From assembly GCF_010500865.1 (NCBI RefSeq), contig NZ_JAAAWN010000014.1:52839-116838 (forward strand): a stretch of DNA of 64,000 bases. Direction: 5' to 3'. This DNA comes from Alteromonas profundi. Lineage in GTDB: Bacteria; Pseudomonadota; Gammaproteobacteria; Enterobacterales; Alteromonadaceae. A program made the translations under genes and the position numbers. A model generated the notes under the pieces. The model ran no database searches, was not told where the DNA came from, and saw nothing but the letters and a program-made list of their open reading frames with translations. Below are positions 63,715 through 64,000 of the stretch, in pieces; within the stretch, counting starts at the first letter, position 1, and every line of letters starts with the position of its first letter.

Positions 63715-64000
63715 TATAGGGTAAACCTCAAAGTTAATTTAGCTATAGCCCCGTAGTGCCAAACTATGGGGGAGCTAGTTCCTTAATTAGCCCCAACTCA
63801 ACTAGCATTTGCCAGGCAACAGGTTTACAGGACACCCACAGCTTTTTAGACACCCACCCCCTCCAGCTTTCTCTAGAAAGTTAGACACCCACTTGTCTGT
63901 GAGTTAATTTCGGATAAATACCTATCCTTGCGTCCAGTTACATGTTCAACATTGTTTCGCCATAATACGTATTCTGATAACTCACTTTAGGCGTTTACCT
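63715..64000. other. Gene-free region with three GACACCCAC motifs
   Basis: No gene is seen. GGACACCCACA (63830-63840), AGACACCCAC (63848-63857) and AGACACCCAC (63883-63892) match the motif repeated inside tmcA. An inverted repeat GCTAGTT / AACTAGC (63774-63806) lies just before them. Confidence 0.75.

Overview
The window looks like a chromosomal segment of a marine Alteromonadales gammaproteobacterium (Alteromonas/Paraglaciecola type). This is inferred from gene content: an ExbB-ExbD-TonB set built around DUF3450, a long-form MotA/TolQ/ExbB protein and a TPR protein; two large TonB-dependent receptors; holD-rimI; prfB with its frameshift joined to lysS; an AtoE transporter; and propeller- and 7TM-linked GGDEF proteins. 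Base composition is moderate and even. I see no prophage, insertion sequence, integron or CRISPR array, so this is mostly core chromosome.

Layout. 1-6425 (minus): pspF followed 3 bp later by sapABCDF, divergent from pspABC (6626-8073) with a sigma-54-type promoter between. 8180-16468: amino-acid catabolism, with phhA, tyrR, fahA, maiA, an Lrp-type regulator divergent from a leucine-type dehydrogenase, the 4.5S SRP RNA, a ComFB-family protein and tryptophan 2,3-dioxygenase. Three TYR-box-like 18-mers lie in front of phhA, tyrR and fahA. 17209-25904: a TonB-dependent receptor, a dyad-rich leader, and the six-gene TonB energy-transduction operon. 26019-28846: tmcA (with a repeat-filled insert) divergent from an acyl-CoA thioesterase. 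28949-32913: a TPP riboswitch followed by a thiamine uptake and salvage operon (receptor, YkoF-like binder, PnuT-type permease, small-molecule kinase). 33040-35397: tRNA-Trp, holD, rimI, DMT exporter. 35461-40974: membrane GGDEF protein, prfC, argS. 41198-50132: DPP-IV-like peptidase, FMN reductase, nucleoside hydrolase, Cds1-like PLP enzyme, EEP phosphohydrolase, AtoE transporter, DUF2177. 50250-58278: propeller-GGDEF protein, prfB-lysS, then minus-strand Hpt / RluA-type pseudouridine synthase / panE. 58465-63714: M16 peptidase, gshA, lytic-transglycosylase-like lipoprotein.

Functional logic. The phh/tyrR/fah/mai set breaks down phenylalanine and tyrosine under probable TyrR control; the hydroxyphenylpyruvate and homogentisate dioxygenases needed in between are not in the window. 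The Lrp/leucine dehydrogenase pair handles branched-chain amino acids, and TDO opens the kynurenine route. The TonB operon would energise the two receptors. The thiamine operon covers outer-membrane uptake through phosphorylation.

Least ordinary signals: a short motif (GGACACCCA) that forms a strict 27-bp-period array in frame inside tmcA, recurs there in the opposite orientation, and clusters again at 63.83-63.89 kb; the TYR-box set; the pspF-sap arrangement; a strong terminator hidden in the 3' end of panE; and a minus-strand-oriented terminator at the end of gshA with no obvious gene feeding it.
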